Shown: positions 36,346-47,740, counted from the stretch's first letter. The stretch is 64,000 bases of DNA from Buxus sempervirens (GCA_947561395.2 OX387194.1:17594048-17658047), one strand, 5' to 3'. A program made the numbers and translations. The notes: generated by a model from the letters alone, not told the origin.

Positions 36346-37823
36346 TCTCTCCTCTAGCTAAAGGCCACGAAATTTTGAAGAATCAAAAGCTCCAAGAGAA
36401 GGAAAGGAATCCTTGCTGCTCTGCCTGCTCAATCTAGGTAAGTCCCCTATCCCTTTTTATTTTTTGTCTTCAATTCTAGATGTAATAGGATCATCTCTAT
36501 TGCTGTAGAATAAGGCCATATCTGTTTTTGTATTCCTAAACTTGTCTCTAAGTACCTCAAGGGTCTCTCTAGCCGTAAAACATGAAGAGAGAACTAGGGG
36601 AAAGGGGAACAGGTGGATCCCTAGAATAGAACCCCATATCTGTTTTTTCTTTTTCTTTTAGAATAAAGCCTTTGATTGTGTTTGTGTAACCAAACCTATC
36701 TCCAAGTACCTCAAGAGTCCCTCTAGCCGTAAAACGTGAAGAGAGAACTAGGGGAAAAGAGAACAGGTGGATCCGTAGGGTAGACCCCCATGTGCTCTAA
36801 TTTGTGAGATGTGGCTGTTTTGAATATCTTGATCATGTTTAATGTTTTTATGATATATCTGAATGAATAACATGAATCTATGATGTTTATAGCATGAGAT
36901 CCCCACTTTTTGCTAAAATTTGGATTTTTGCCACTTTTGCACCTACATCACTGTTTTCGTGGATTTTTGTGGTTTTAGGCTAGGATCTTGGATTTATCAT
37001 GATCAATATGGTAGATCTGAATCCAGAAGCCTGAAAGTAAATTCTAGGGTTTCATGATATGGTTTTTAAATCGTTTCTCCTTTTTGAGAGAAGACCCTAC
37101 GGTCTCAATTCTCCCTTTTTGGTGTTTTTAATCAATGTGGATATTTTTGGTTTTGATTTTCTGATTTAACGTGAAATTTGGGCTTTATCTATATCCTGGA
37201 CTATTCAAATTCAATTTTGAAATACTTTATAAAAATCATATTTTTCTAGATTTCTAGAATTTAGCTTGAAGCCAGATTTTTGGATTTTTCACTTTAAATT
37301 GATTTTATTTGATTTCATCTCAATTTTATTTTGATCATGAAACCCTAGGAATGGTATGATCATATTTGAATGTTCTGGATCAATCAGAGTATTCATATGA
37401 AAAAACCATATATTTTTGCCTTTTATGTGATTTTATGATTTTTATAGCAAGCTTTTTCCTTTATTTTAAACGTGAACAATACCTGGCAACCACCTTGTGT
37501 GGATGAATAGGGGTGCCTAACACCTTCCCCTGTTCATAACTTAATCCCCTTACCCATCTCTGGTTTTTTTTAGGAGGGATATTTTGCCCTAAAAATTGCC
37601 TTTTGTGCTTATTTAATATTTTGGTGTCCATTCTCACCTAAATTGAATGGTGGCGACTCTTTGTTTTATATAATCCCGTGTGATGATTGAGGAAATCATT
37701 AAATTGATTTTTTCCCATGTCTCACAGGCAGGAAGCCTTATCGTCGGTAAAAGTATTACCGGCGATAATTTTGTTTTTACTGGCGGTATCCTACCGTCGG
37801 TAAAAGCTTGTTATTTTGTAGTG

Positions 37824-38079
37824 ACAGTTGAGGTACCATTTCATTCGGTCTCTATTAGAAGATAAAGTATTGGCTCTTGAGAAGATTCCAGGAAGTAAAA
37901 ATCCAGTTGATATGTTAACAAAAACAGTCATTTCTAACAAACTGAAGCTATGTAGAGCTTTAGTTGGTTTGGGCACTTGATGATTGGGATCATTGTCACT
38001 GGTTTGTTTTTTTCGGCTATGTTTCTTTGAGGATTTGAAGCTTGAGAACTTGGATGAGATCAGTCTCTAAGTGGGAGAT
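37824..38079 (+). mobile_element. RNase H end and purine tract of nested copia
   Basis: After the CACTA, the frame continues with RNase H end sequence (KIPGSKNPVDMLTK near 37880-37920). A purine-rich AAGTGGGAGA (38070-38079) abuts the 3' LTR. Confidence 0.75.
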
Positions 38080-38462
38080 TGTTGAGTTGTGTGGAGCCTA
38101 ATCATATTGGACACCCAACCACAACCGTTGCGGGTTGAGCTTCGCGGAGAGTTCGTGGGAGGTTGTAAGGGGCGTTGCCCTTTACTCGTAAGGTGGGGGT
38201 TCGGGGGCAAAGCCCCCGAGGCGAAAATTCACAAGAGGGTATTTCGGGCATTTCCATTGTATTAGGGTTATATTTCCCTTGTTATTATTTTCTCCTTGTA
38301 AGTTTCTACCATTCAGAAAATATAGTGAACAGAACCAGCAGCCGTGGATATAGCCCTATTCTAAGGTGAACCACGTAAAATCTCTGTCTTCTTCTTCTTT
38401 GTTTCTTTCTGTCGTTTTCTTTGCTTCTCACGATCTCTAGGAATCAGGTCGGATTCCTAATA
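38080..38462 (+). repeat. 3' LTR of nested copia element
   Basis: A 383-bp repeat matching 29051-29422, followed by TSD copy CTTTG. Confidence 0.88.
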
Positions 38463-38709
38463 CTTTGGTATGACAATATTGGTGCCACTTATATGACCTC
38501 CAATCTAGCATTTCATGCATGCACCAAACACATTGAAATTGACTACCACTTTGTTTACGATCGAGTTATCGCAGGTACACTTGTAGTTAAGTTATTGTCC
38601 ACCCAAGATCAGGCCACAGAAATCCTAACCAAACCATTGTTACATCCTCGGTTCTCTCTTCTTCAGTCCAACCTCAACGTTCACTCCTCCCCATTGAGCT
38701 TGCGGGGGC
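38463..38709 (+). mobile_element. Base copia element, third fragment (RNase H end)
   Basis: Encodes YDNIGATYMTSNLAFHA, TKHIEIDYHFVYDRVIAG and STQDQATEILTKPL, the C-terminal end of copia pol. A TTGCGGGGGC purine-rich stretch ends at 38709 and should be the polypurine tract. Confidence 0.85.
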
Positions 38710-38895
38710 TGTTAAAGAAGATAAGATCAATCTCAACAACCTCAACCGTTTGAAGTCTACACACCATGAGGATAATGATCATGGAGGATAACCATCAGCA
38801 ACCACTAACAGTTGTAGATTATTCTTGTAGATACAATGTAACAATTTTGAGATTTTCTGTATTATTCAATATATATAATCATGTACACGATTGAG
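38710..38895 (+). repeat. Start of 3' LTR of base copia element
   Basis: Begins TGTTAAAGAAG directly after the purine tract. The right end is not certain because the 5' LTR is absent from the window. TTGTAGATACAATGTAACAA and an AT-rich stretch follow. Confidence 0.55.
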
Positions 38896-40860
38896 TTGGG
38901 GTAATTGAAAAAATCATCATCTTTCTCCAATTTGTTTTCACTACAGTCCTCTACTTTCAAACCATTTAATTTGCTACGAATTCCAAAATATTTACCATAT
39001 TTAGATCATCAGATGGAAACCATGGAAATAATATTGTTTAAAACTTGTACCTTGCATAAAGAGACTTCTACTTGGCTTCAAAAACTCACTTTGGTAGCAC
39101 TTTGGTCATTCCTGCAGGAGCTCATGCTCCCTGAAGCTATCAGTCGACGGTTCTCTTCCTAGCTCCCCTCCTCTGTGACTCTCTGTCAGCTCCATGGGCT
39201 CCCTCTAAGCTGGCCCCTTCCCTACCCTTTTGGTTTCCTCCGGATTTGCTTCTCTGTGAGCTCACTCTTAAGTTCTCTCCATGTCCCCCTCCTTGAGAAC
39301 TCTCCTATATTTATAGAGGAGAGTTGCTTAGAAGTCGTGGCACCTTTCGATGCCTTGAATGAGCGATCGGGCTTGAAGCCGAATTTGACACACGCCCATT
39401 GTCCTCATTAAATGATTTTTTTTTGTTCATTTATTTTCTTATGAACTTTTATTATTTTTATTATATATTACTATGATTATATTATTTTTATTTTTTGTTT
39501 TTTCTTTTACCAACAATCTCTCTGTTGCCACGTGACATACAAAAATCTCATGCATTTTGCCCTGTGGCAGCTGCAATATGTAAAAATTTATAAAAATGCC
39601 ATTGAGACTATTTCGGCCATATCTTTTTTATCCAAATTCTGATTCATGCATAGTCAATGGCGTTGGAATCCTCACGAATCCCTCTTTTCAATGGTGATGA
39701 AATTTATGACCAAATCAACTTATTTTGAAATCTCATTTTTGGCTCTTATTTCTGCTAGATTATGACTCTCAGCTCAGTAAGTTTTTATGTGCAAAATTTT
39801 GGTGCTTAAAGTAAGCATAATTTCTTTTAATTAACATAATTTCTTTTAATTAACTCTTAAAGAAGTCAATTAAAAAATTATATAAAAAAATGATTAGTTT
39901 GCCATCTCCTATCAATTATCTGTTAGTACATACCCTTGTAAGCAATAATATCAATTAAATATCGATAGAAAATAACATCCATGCCTTTAGCCAATAAGAT
40001 TAAGAGTTGTTCATTAAAGATGATATGTTGAAGCCATTAATTGCAGAAGATTTTGGCCGGGTATATAAATTTTGTTTGGATTCGTTTAACATGAACCAAA
40101 ATGATGAAGAATGATCAACCCAAAAGTTATTACACATATAAGAAAGCTAACTTTGGTAAAAAGTAAAGGTTGAGTTTAGTCTAATTAATCTAATTTCTAA
40201 TTTAGACAAGGCATAGGAGGTTACAAATCAAATTAAGAGAAATACAATAGCAATTACAAAATAACGAAATGCTTTATCCCTAGTAGTTTCGGTTAGTAAT
40301 ACTAGTGGATGGCACGTGCATACTATACGTGGGTGTAAGTGCATGCATGTAAGGTGTTATTAGTATATATTGAAATTATATGTCCTGTCAGACTATTTTA
40401 TTATGTTAAGACTTGATGGCACTATTTGAGCTAAGCTCATATTAAAAATATTTTGGTCATTCATATAATGCCGTCCTTTAAATATCCCTTACATGCTTAA
40501 ACCATTGCTTACAAGAGTGCCATTCAAAATATACCTAATGAAAGCTGTATTACCTAATTGGGCTAGGAAAGATTGAAGATCCTTCAATGCATAGTACCTA
40601 GGACATGAGAAGTATTTTTCTAGAAAAATCATCATGAAAAATAGAAACAAAAATTAAAGGACAAATACAGATTATATTTCCAAGCCTATGTATGCATGAA
40701 CATTGGAACTTCTTGTCAACTAAAATTTATTATTCAAGTCACTAATATATAGTAAAGGGAAAAATTAAACTTTTGTTTATTATCCATGTCTACATACATA
40801 CATGCATGCATGGAGGCTACAACTTCTTCTTAATTAACAACACAATGGTTAAAAGGAAAA
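38896..40860. other. Gene-free stretch with a possible LTR relic
   Basis: Positions 38970-39420 include a minus-strand TATA-like CTATAAATATAGG (near 39303-39315) set in an inverted repeat GAGAACTCTCCTATA/TATAGAGGAGAGTT. The sequence to 39810 has the feel of an LTR in minus orientation, but I could not find its ends. From 39830 to 40860 the DNA is AT-rich with no recognised gene or repeat. Confidence 0.35.
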
Positions 40861-40876
40861 ATATTGAAGCACATAC

Positions 40877-40884
40877 TTTATTTT
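40877..40884 (-). terminator. Poly(A) signal of the methyltransferase gene
   Basis: AAATAAAG on the minus strand, about 95 bp after the stop codon. This is the only canonical AATAAA in the expected range. Confidence 0.5.
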
Positions 40885-40977
40885 ACAAGTCCATACACAC
40901 TAGTATGGACATTGCAACTTCTTGTTGATCAACATAAACTAATAGCAAATGAAAGGGCTCTAATTCATAAAGCCATG

Positions 40978-43110
40978 TCATTTCTTCTTCATCAGAACAT
41001 GAGAACTCATCCATTCTTCACCATTGTTGTATCCAAATGTTTCTGCTGTCATAATACTGAAGAACCTCCAATACTTAGTCATTTTTCTAGCATCTTCCTT
41101 CCTTCCAGAGAATGTTTCAAGAGCAGTATCCGCATGAGCGTCCAGTCTCTTAAGCCACTCAATGCTGTAAGATATTTTAGTAATTAGAATACTGTTATTA
41201 TTAACCAAGAACCAAGAAAAGACAAGAATAATTAAAGTAATATTCATGTTCTCTCTCACCTAGTACGCTGATAATTTTTCCCACTCAAAGTCCAATGGTT
41301 CACAACAGACAAGTCATCCTGTCCAGCAAAAGAAAAAGTCCAAGATGAAGTTAAGGACCCTTATTTCCTTTAAACACCCCTTAAAAAGGGATGGAATGAA
41401 AATTTTTCAACTTATAATTAATGCAATATTAAGTACTTAGAATATATTGGGTATCTCACCTGAAAATACAGTAGCAAGTTGGCTGAAGGTACAAGTAAGG
41501 TTCCAGGAGGGAACATACATTCAAGGTGCCAATCACCTCCATGAATCTGCTATAGCATAATTTTTTGAGAAAGCTTAAATATTATATTTTTGATAATAAT
41601 AACATTCAACATAAGAAAGAAATTAACATGAAAATGAAAAAAATTAGCTGGAAATGTTAGCAGGAATTTGGATTAATTATTTCGTAAGTAACTTAGCGCA
41701 CCTCGCCATTATTAGCAAATGTTTTATGACATATATGTTGCACGAAAAGAAGCCCATCATTTGTCATCCATTTTGATATCCTTCTTAGAAGCAATCCATA
41801 GTTCTTCATATGCTGAAAAAAAAATAATTTAAAAGATGGTTGTCACTCCTTCCATTTTTATAATTAATTAATGCATTAATTCCATTAGAGAAAAGAAGTA
41901 CATATGTACCTCAAGAACCTCAACGATGAATACTCGATCAAAAGTATCGTCCATTTCATCCGTTGAAATATCCGCTAATATAGCCTTTACATTTGACAAA
42001 TTAAGAAGCCTGAAAGATTTTCATAATCAATTATTAAATAACAAAGACTATAATGTATTTTAATATCTTTTAAACAAAAATCAACATGTTTAGTTCAAGC
42101 TAATAAAAACATATAATCATACAAATGAAACAGACTTACTTGCTTCTTTGTTCCACGAACTCCTTTTGCGTGATCGAATTCGTAATCGCTGTAACATGAC
42201 AATTTTTGTATTTTTGAGCAATATATATTGTCACAGCTCCCCATCCACAACCAAGATCAAGAATACGCTGACCATCTTTTAATTGTGCCCTCTCACAATA
42301 TAGATCCATCATTGCTATCTCTGCTTCATCTATTGCCATTGATTCATCTTTGAAATAACAGCAGCTGTAAATATTGATTATACAATAGGTGAAAATTAGG
42401 TAAAATCTCATATTTTTGCAAATCTAATTTCATATATTTGTATCATTTTGTTTTGCTAACACCATTTAAGTTGAAAACAAAATAAAAAAGGATGAGATTA
42501 GCTCATCTATACTATCATATTAATGCCAACCCCATGTTTTCTGCCTGACATTTTATCAATAAGAAACAAAATGATGAACAGCATTTGCATAAATGAATCA
42601 AAAGGATATGATGGAGATAAGAAATGCTCAAAAAGAATTAACCTGACTTTTAAAGTACTCCCAAACACACTTTTCATCAAGGACATGGGCATATCATATG
42701 TATGTGAATTCAGAGAATCCACGTCACATGCAATGTTCATCTGCCGAAGAGCTGCATGGTGAATCCATTAATTCAGTGAAAATTTTTGAAACCATTGCTT
42801 CTACTTCCAACCCAGTAAAAATGAAGTTAATAGCAGCCTAGGTCTTTGAAAGACTTTGTCTTTCTATTTAGGGAAATTCTTTTGCCACCTGGCAATTACG
42901 GCTCTAAACTGCGTGAAGTTTAGAGAGAGAGAGAAAGAGAGTACATTTCACCAGTTTGAGCAGCTCAGCTAGTTGTTGGGCGTGGGTTGGCTTATAAGCA
43001 ACACGGAGACGTTTTGCACACTGATTCCTGAGAATCCGTCGGAGCTCATCGTCAGGAACCATCCCCTTCTGCATGAGATCGTTCACCATGTTTTTTTGCT
43101 CGGCATCCAT
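40978..43110 (-). CDS. Coclaurine N-methyltransferase-like protein, 8 exons
   Basis: Host gene for a SAM-dependent N-methyltransferase of the coclaurine/tetrahydroprotoberberine NMT family (cyclopropane-fatty-acid-synthase fold), likely cytosolic. Minus-strand exons with GT-AG borders: 43110-42945, 42751-42643, 42364-42140, 42009-41910, 41812-41702, 41546-41460, 41318-41260, 41164-40978. Phases join cleanly to 347 residues, against about 358 for Coptis CNMT. Visible marks: KPTHAQQLAELL near residue 40, CCYFKDES at 93-100, the SAM motif ILDLGCGWG at 126-134, YKNCHVTAITNS, and the E-x-x-E-H cluster (VEVLEHMKNYG, E197, E200, H201) that corresponds to the catalytic Glu/His reported for Coptis CNMT. 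FGYNNGEEWMSSHVL follows near the end. In alkaloid plants the family N-methylates benzylisoquinolines. Many other plants have homologues of unknown substrate, so the exact reaction here is open. The start is the ATG in CCATGG at 43110. The gene looks whole. Confidence 0.88.
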
Positions 43111-43963
43111 GGCGTCAAGTGTGTCAAAAAAACCAGAGAGACAGACAGAGGAAAAGCTGGACGCGGTGCAGCGAACGGCGATTCCTCTGAATTTGTGGAG
43201 ATAAGATCTTACATGATTGGCTCTCGTGATTTGTAAGGATGTTTCCGAAAGGAACTCTTTGCCACTAATTGAGACCTTTCTGGCAGAGAAAAAAGATGAC
43301 TACTAGCGAAAGAGTTATTATTAAATATTGTTATTATTTTTTCACACTCTTTCTTTCAAGGTTTAACTGTTTGGAGATCCGTCTAAGGCACGAAACGAAA
43401 TTGAGGCCATAATGGTAAAACGTCCATAAACGTATAAAAGTGAGTTTCGTTGGTTTCTTTTTTGAGGAAATTTCACTTGCGCTATTCGTAATTTCGTTAG
43501 ATTTCGACAAAATTTCAACTGTTTCGTCTATTTAAATAGGTAAACATAAATTTTTTTTTTTTTTAAAAAAAAAAAGTAGTAGTGTTTTGCCCATTTCGAT
43601 TGACATTTCGTTCTATTCTACCCAAGCCACTCGAAATATTGCTCGATTTGTAACAGAGCAAAATAACCCCATGAAATGTGTTACAAGGCTGTCGTGAGCG
43701 AAATATTGCTTGATATAGTTTTGCTCATTTCATTCTCCTTGAAGATCTTTACAAATACTTTAGTCTGGCAGCAAACAATACAATCTTCATTATTTTCTCA
43801 CTACAAAAAAAAAAAAAACAACAATTAAGAGTGGATAATTGCGGGATTTACAAGGGTGATTTTTTAAGAACTACCCCTAAAACTTAGGTTTTTCTCTGAT
43901 TGGCAAATATGTGATTGAGAGTCAAATTTGGATTCAATGGATCTGGTTCTTTCTTTGGGTCAA
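43111..43963. other. Promoter side of the methyltransferase gene, otherwise gene-free
   Basis: AT-rich. Contains a T16/A11 junction (43551-43577) that forms a simple dA/dT palindrome, scattered GAAAT and ATTTCG words (43430-43720), and CACTACAAAAA at about 43799, which may be a lone CACTA terminus without a partner. No gene supported. Confidence 0.35.
43213..43222 (-). promoter_or_regulatory. CCAAT-type box upstream of the methyltransferase gene
   Basis: AGCCAATCAT on the minus strand, about 105 bp before the start codon. No convincing TATA box is seen. The assignment is by position only. Confidence 0.3.
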
Positions 43964-44456
43964 TGTCACGACTCAGAACTAGGTCTGCCCCTCCAAGGCA
44001 GAAACCCATCCCAGACCATGGCAAGTGGGCCATTGTACTTGATAAAATGCGAAGGATTTAAAACTTTTCCTAGCTAACAAGTGCCAGTGATATACAGTTC
44101 ATACATGTGCGTATCAAAAGTGTGATTATATGAAGTTAAAATGTAATAAGTCCTAAGGACTTCAAGATATTTACAAAATGTGGGTGACTAATCACTCCTC
44201 TTAAATGTAAGGTTCACATGTCATAAAATATACAACTATCATATACAACAAAAATAAATGTTAAGTAGGTCTATACAAGTTTTCCTCTTTATACCCAATA
44301 ACTTTCTCCTTGCTTTTATCCCCCAGCCCGGTCCTTTACACCGGACGTCGACGGATCTGAAAAACAATATATAAAATAACTGTAAGAAGAATGTCTCAGT
44401 AAACAACACATGTATGAACGGTGAAAACACAGTTGATACAAATATCCTCGATAAAA
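43964..44456 (+). mobile_element. LTR fragment (TGTCACGAC type), cut by CACTA element 2
   Basis: Begins TGTCACGACTCAGAACTAGG, a start typical of chromovirus (Del/Tekay-like) LTRs. Near 44390 it has the phrase ATGTCTCAGTAAACAACA, common in the second half of such LTRs. The rest is lost beyond the CACTA insertion or outside the window. Family assignment is inferred from these two phrases only. Confidence 0.45.
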
Positions 44457-46034
44457 CACTACAAAAAAGGACACTTTTACCGGCGGTAGCTTACCGCCGG
44501 TAAAACAACAATTACCGCCGCTAAAACCATTTTCGGGGGTAACTCCTCTTGCCGTAAAAGATGCCGTCACTAACGCTTATAGCGGCGGTAAAAAACTTAC
44601 CGCCGCTATTGCTCACTCATTACCGGCGGTACCTTACCGCCTCTATTGGTATCACTCATTACCGGCGGTAAGTTACCGCCGCTATTGCCCATTCATTACC
44701 GGCGGTCGATTACCGCCGCTATTGTTACCACTCATTACCGGCGGTATTTCTGGCTTTTAGCGGCGGTATTTCCCGCCGCTAAAACTCATTTTAAAAAATT
44801 AAAAAAATGACATCATGTTTTTTAGCGGCGGGAAATACCGCCGCTAAAAATCATATTAAAAAATAAAAAAAAAATTTGCTGCTGTCCTTCAGCAGCATAC
44901 ATGCCGAGAGATGGAGAGGGAGAAAAAGAGAGAGAGAGAGAGAAGTAGAGAGGGAGAGAAAGAGAGAGAGAGAGAAAGAGAAGTAGAGATGGAGAGAAAG
45001 AGAGATAGAGAGAAAGAGAAGTAGAGAGGGAGAGATAGAGAAAGAGAGAAGTAGAGAGGAAGAGATAGAGAGAGAGAGAAGTAGAGAGGGAGAGATAGAG
45101 AGAGAGAGAAGTAGAGATGGAGATAAAGAGAGAGAGAGAAGTAGAGATGGAGAGATAGAGACATACCTTGAAGAAAAGAAGAGGTTCGGCGGGTATTTAT
45201 AGAGTCAATTTTTAGCGGCGGCATATAGATTACCGCCCCTAAACCTTATATTTTCCGCGCCCGCGAGTTGAATTCAATTTGAAAATCGCGCTTAAACTTT
45301 TAGCGGCGGTAATTACCGCCCCTAAAAGTACAGTCAAAATTGAAACGCGGGGAAAAGTCCTGCTTGAACCATTAGAAATGGTCTTTTAGTGGCGGTAACT
45401 GGCGTACCGCCGCTAAAAGTAATTTCTGGTTTTTTAATAAATGGCTTTTAGGGGCGGGAATTTGGTTACAGCCCCTAAAAATGGACTTTTAGCGGCGGTA
45501 ATACGGTTACCGCCCCTACAAGGAGCCTTTTAGGGGGGGTATATACCGCCTCTAAAGGTCCAACTTTGATTTTTCCTAAAAAATGAAACAGGTCTTTACC
45601 GGCGGTTTAACCGCCGGTAAAAGACGTGTTATCGGGTTATTACCGGCGGTTCCCAAAACCGCCGGTAAAAGGTGCACAATATTTCACCAGAGCAAGTTTT
45701 TTTTACGACGGTAATCGCTTTGGAGCCCCTAAAATGGACTTTTAGGGGCGGTAATACGGGTACCACCCCTAAAATGGACTTTTAGGGGCGGTAATACGCG
45801 TATCGCCCCTAAAATGGACTTTTAGGGGCGGTAATACGATTGCCGCCCCTAAACGGAGACATTTAGAGGTGGTATATACCGCCTCTAAAGGCCCCACTCT
45901 TGTAGCAGGAGATTTTTTCTAAAAAATGAAAAACTCCTTTACCGGCGGTTTAACCACTGGTAAAAGACGTGTTATCCGGTTATTACCGGCGGTTTTCAAA
46001 ACCGCCGGTAAAAGTTGCACATTATTTCACCAAG
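44457..46034. mobile_element. CACTA element 2, left part, cut by large gypsy element
   Basis: Starts CACTACAAAAAAGG and carries dense TTACCGGCGGTAA and TTTTAGCGGCGGTAA repeats (44475-44860 and 45210-46010) around a GA-rich core (44900-45165). It matches CACTA element 1 read in the opposite direction. Its other end lies beyond the large gypsy element and outside the window, so its TSD cannot be checked. No transposase is visible. Confidence 0.8.
44900..45165. repeat. (GAGAGA)n purine-rich core of CACTA element 2
   Basis: GAGAGAGAAGTAGAGA-type units repeat with a period near 30 bp. The minus-strand open frame across it (Ser-Leu repeats) is not a gene. Confidence 0.85.
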
Positions 46035-47019
46035 TGTGAGACATGGGAAAAAATCATTTTGAATGATTTCCTCAATCATCACACGGGATTAAATTAAACA
46101 AAGAGTCGCCACCATTCAATTTAGGTGTGAATGGACACCAAAATATTAAATACGCACAAAAGGCAAATTTTAGGGCAAAATATCCCTCCTAAAAAAAACA
46201 ACCAGAGATGGGTAAGGGGATTAAGTTATGAACAGGGGAAGGTGTTAGGCACCCCTATTCATCCACATAAAGTGGTTGCCAGGTATTGTTCATGTTAAAT
46301 TAAAGGAAAAAGCTTGCTATAAAAATCACACAAAATCACAAAAAGGCAAAAATATATGGTTTTTTCATATGAATATTCTGATTGATCCAGAACTATCAAA
46401 CATGATCATACCATTCCTAGGGTTTCATGATCAAAACAAATTTGAGATAAAATCGAATAAAATCAATTTAAAGTGAAAAATCCAAAAATCTGGCTTCAAG
46501 CTAAATTCTAGAAATCTAGAAAAATATGATTTTTATAAAATATTTCAAAATTGAACTTGAACAGTCCAGGATATAGATAAAGCCCAAATTTCACATTAAA
46601 TCAGAAAATAAAAACCAAAAATACCCACGTTGATGAAGAACACCAAAAGGGGAGAATTTAGACCGTAGGGTCTTCTCTCAATAATGAAAAACAATTTAAA
46701 AACCACATCATGAACCCTAGAATTTATTTTCAGGCTTCTGGATTCAGATCTATCATATTGATCATGATAAATCCAAGATCCTAGCCTAAACTCACAAAAA
46801 TCACGAAAACAGTGCTGTAGGTGCAAAAGTGGCAAAAATCCAAATTTTATAAAATAGTGGGGATCTCATGCTATAAATATCATAGATTCATGTTATTCAT
46901 TCAGATATATCATAAAAAGCATTAAAACATGATCAAAATATTTAAAACAGCCATATCTCACAGATTAGAGCACATGGGGGTCTACCCTACGGATCCACCT
47001 GTTCTCTTTTCCCCTAGTT

Positions 47020-47205
47020 CTCTCTTCACGTTTTACGGTTAGAGAGACTCTTGAGGTACTTGGAGATAAGTTTGGTTACAAAAACACAATCACAGGCTTT
47101 ATTCTAAAAAAAAGAAAAAAAACAGATACGGGGTTCTATTCTAGGGATCCACCTGTTCCCCTTTCCCCTAGTTCTCTCTTCACGTTTTACGGCTAGAGAG
47201 ACCCT
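47020..47205 (-). repeat. Duplicated leader hairpin in LTR copy D
   Basis: Two copies, about 155 bp apart, of a conserved block whose sense strand reads CTCTCTAGCCGTAAAACGTG then AAGAGAG. It can pair CTCTCT with AGAGAG around a fixed loop. The block is also duplicated in copies A and C and single in copy B, and it lies downstream of the TATA-like box, hence in the RNA. Confidence 0.6.
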
Positions 47206-47632
47206 TGAGGTACTTGGAGGCAAGTTTAGGAATACAAAAATAGATATGGCCTTATTCTACAGCAATAGAGATGATCCTATTACATCTAGAATTGAAGACA
47301 AAAAATAAGAAGGGATAGGGGACTTACCTGGATTGAGCAGGCAGAGCAGTAGGGATTCCTTTCCTTCTCTTGGAGCTTTTGATTCTTCAAAATTTCGTCG
47401 CCCTAAGCTAGAGGAATGAGCCTCTATTTATAGACACACCCAGGGGTATGGTTGGTCCAGAAGGATATAGCCTGGTCTTTAGGATAGAGTGAAATACAGA
47501 GATAATGCCCATCCATAGCCAACCAAGGTGGCTTCAGCGAATAAAACACTTAATTCGCTCGTTTAAAGATATATTGGACTTCAAATAAAGCTCGGAAATC
47601 GAGAGAAGGACAAAACTTGCACGTGACTTTAA

Positions 47633-47740
47633 TGCCCGTAAATGATTTACGGTCCAATGGTGACCGTATTGGTACTACGGGCGCGCCTGCCCGTAGATAT
47701 TTGTCGGGCGAGATCGGCCCGTGAAGAAAATACGGGCAAA
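47633..47740 (-). promoter_or_regulatory. Hairpin-array module in LTR copy D (4 units)
   Basis: Four units with a 27-28-bp period and arms of the type GCCCGTA and TACGGGC. Same position in the LTR as in copy C. Confidence 0.7.

Larger units (their letters stand above)
35927..37726 (+). mobile_element. Solo LTR, Tat-like family copy C
   Basis: A 1800-bp LTR from TGTAGACACC to CTCACA with exact 5-bp duplications GGCAG (35922-35926 and 37727-37731). It contains the hairpin array (36028-36140), a TATA-like CTATAAATAG near 36334-36345, two leader hairpin blocks (36570 and 36730 region) and the GGTGCCTAACACC block (near 37513). It is the clearest full-length reference for the family and is nested in CACTA element 1. 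Confidence 0.93.
34235..37823. mobile_element. CACTA (En/Spm-type) element 1, non-autonomous
   Basis: The ends are CACTACAAAA (34235) and TTTTGTAGTG (37823), flanked by exact 3-bp duplications ACA (34232-34234 and 37824-37826), which is diagnostic for CACTA transposons. Without the nested solo LTR it is about 1.78 kb. It has no transposase and is filled with subterminal repeats of the TTTTAGCGGCGGTAA type in both orientations (34265-35300 and 35760-35900) plus a CT-rich core (35340-35640). Such repeats are where CACTA transposases bind. It is inserted in the RNase H region of the nested copia. Confidence 0.9.
29051..38462 (+). mobile_element. Ty1/copia element (Tork-like), with nested insertions
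   Basis: Plus-strand copia with LTRs 29051-29422 and 38080-38462 and exact 5-bp duplications CTTTG (29046-29050 and 38463-38467). Order: primer site for tRNA-Met, gag, zinc knuckle, GAG-pre-integrase, integrase, reverse transcriptase, RNase H, purine-rich tract. The order of integrase before reverse transcriptase defines copia. A 1-kb solo LTR lies in its integrase region and a CACTA element in its RNase H. The two LTRs are clearly similar but have diverged. The coding region is broken in several places. Confidence 0.9.

Noticed and set aside
38968-39850. A complete LTR in minus orientation
   Set aside because: A TATA-like site is present, but I could not find TG...CA ends, a duplication or a second copy.
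43799-43815. CACTACAAAAAAA at 43799 as the start of a third CACTA element
   Set aside because: No matching inverted end, no 3-bp duplication and no subterminal repeats follow before 44457; it may be a relic or chance.
44889-45224. 111-codon frame of Leu-Ser-Tyr-Phe repeats
   Set aside because: It is the translation of the GA-rich core of CACTA element 2 on the other strand.
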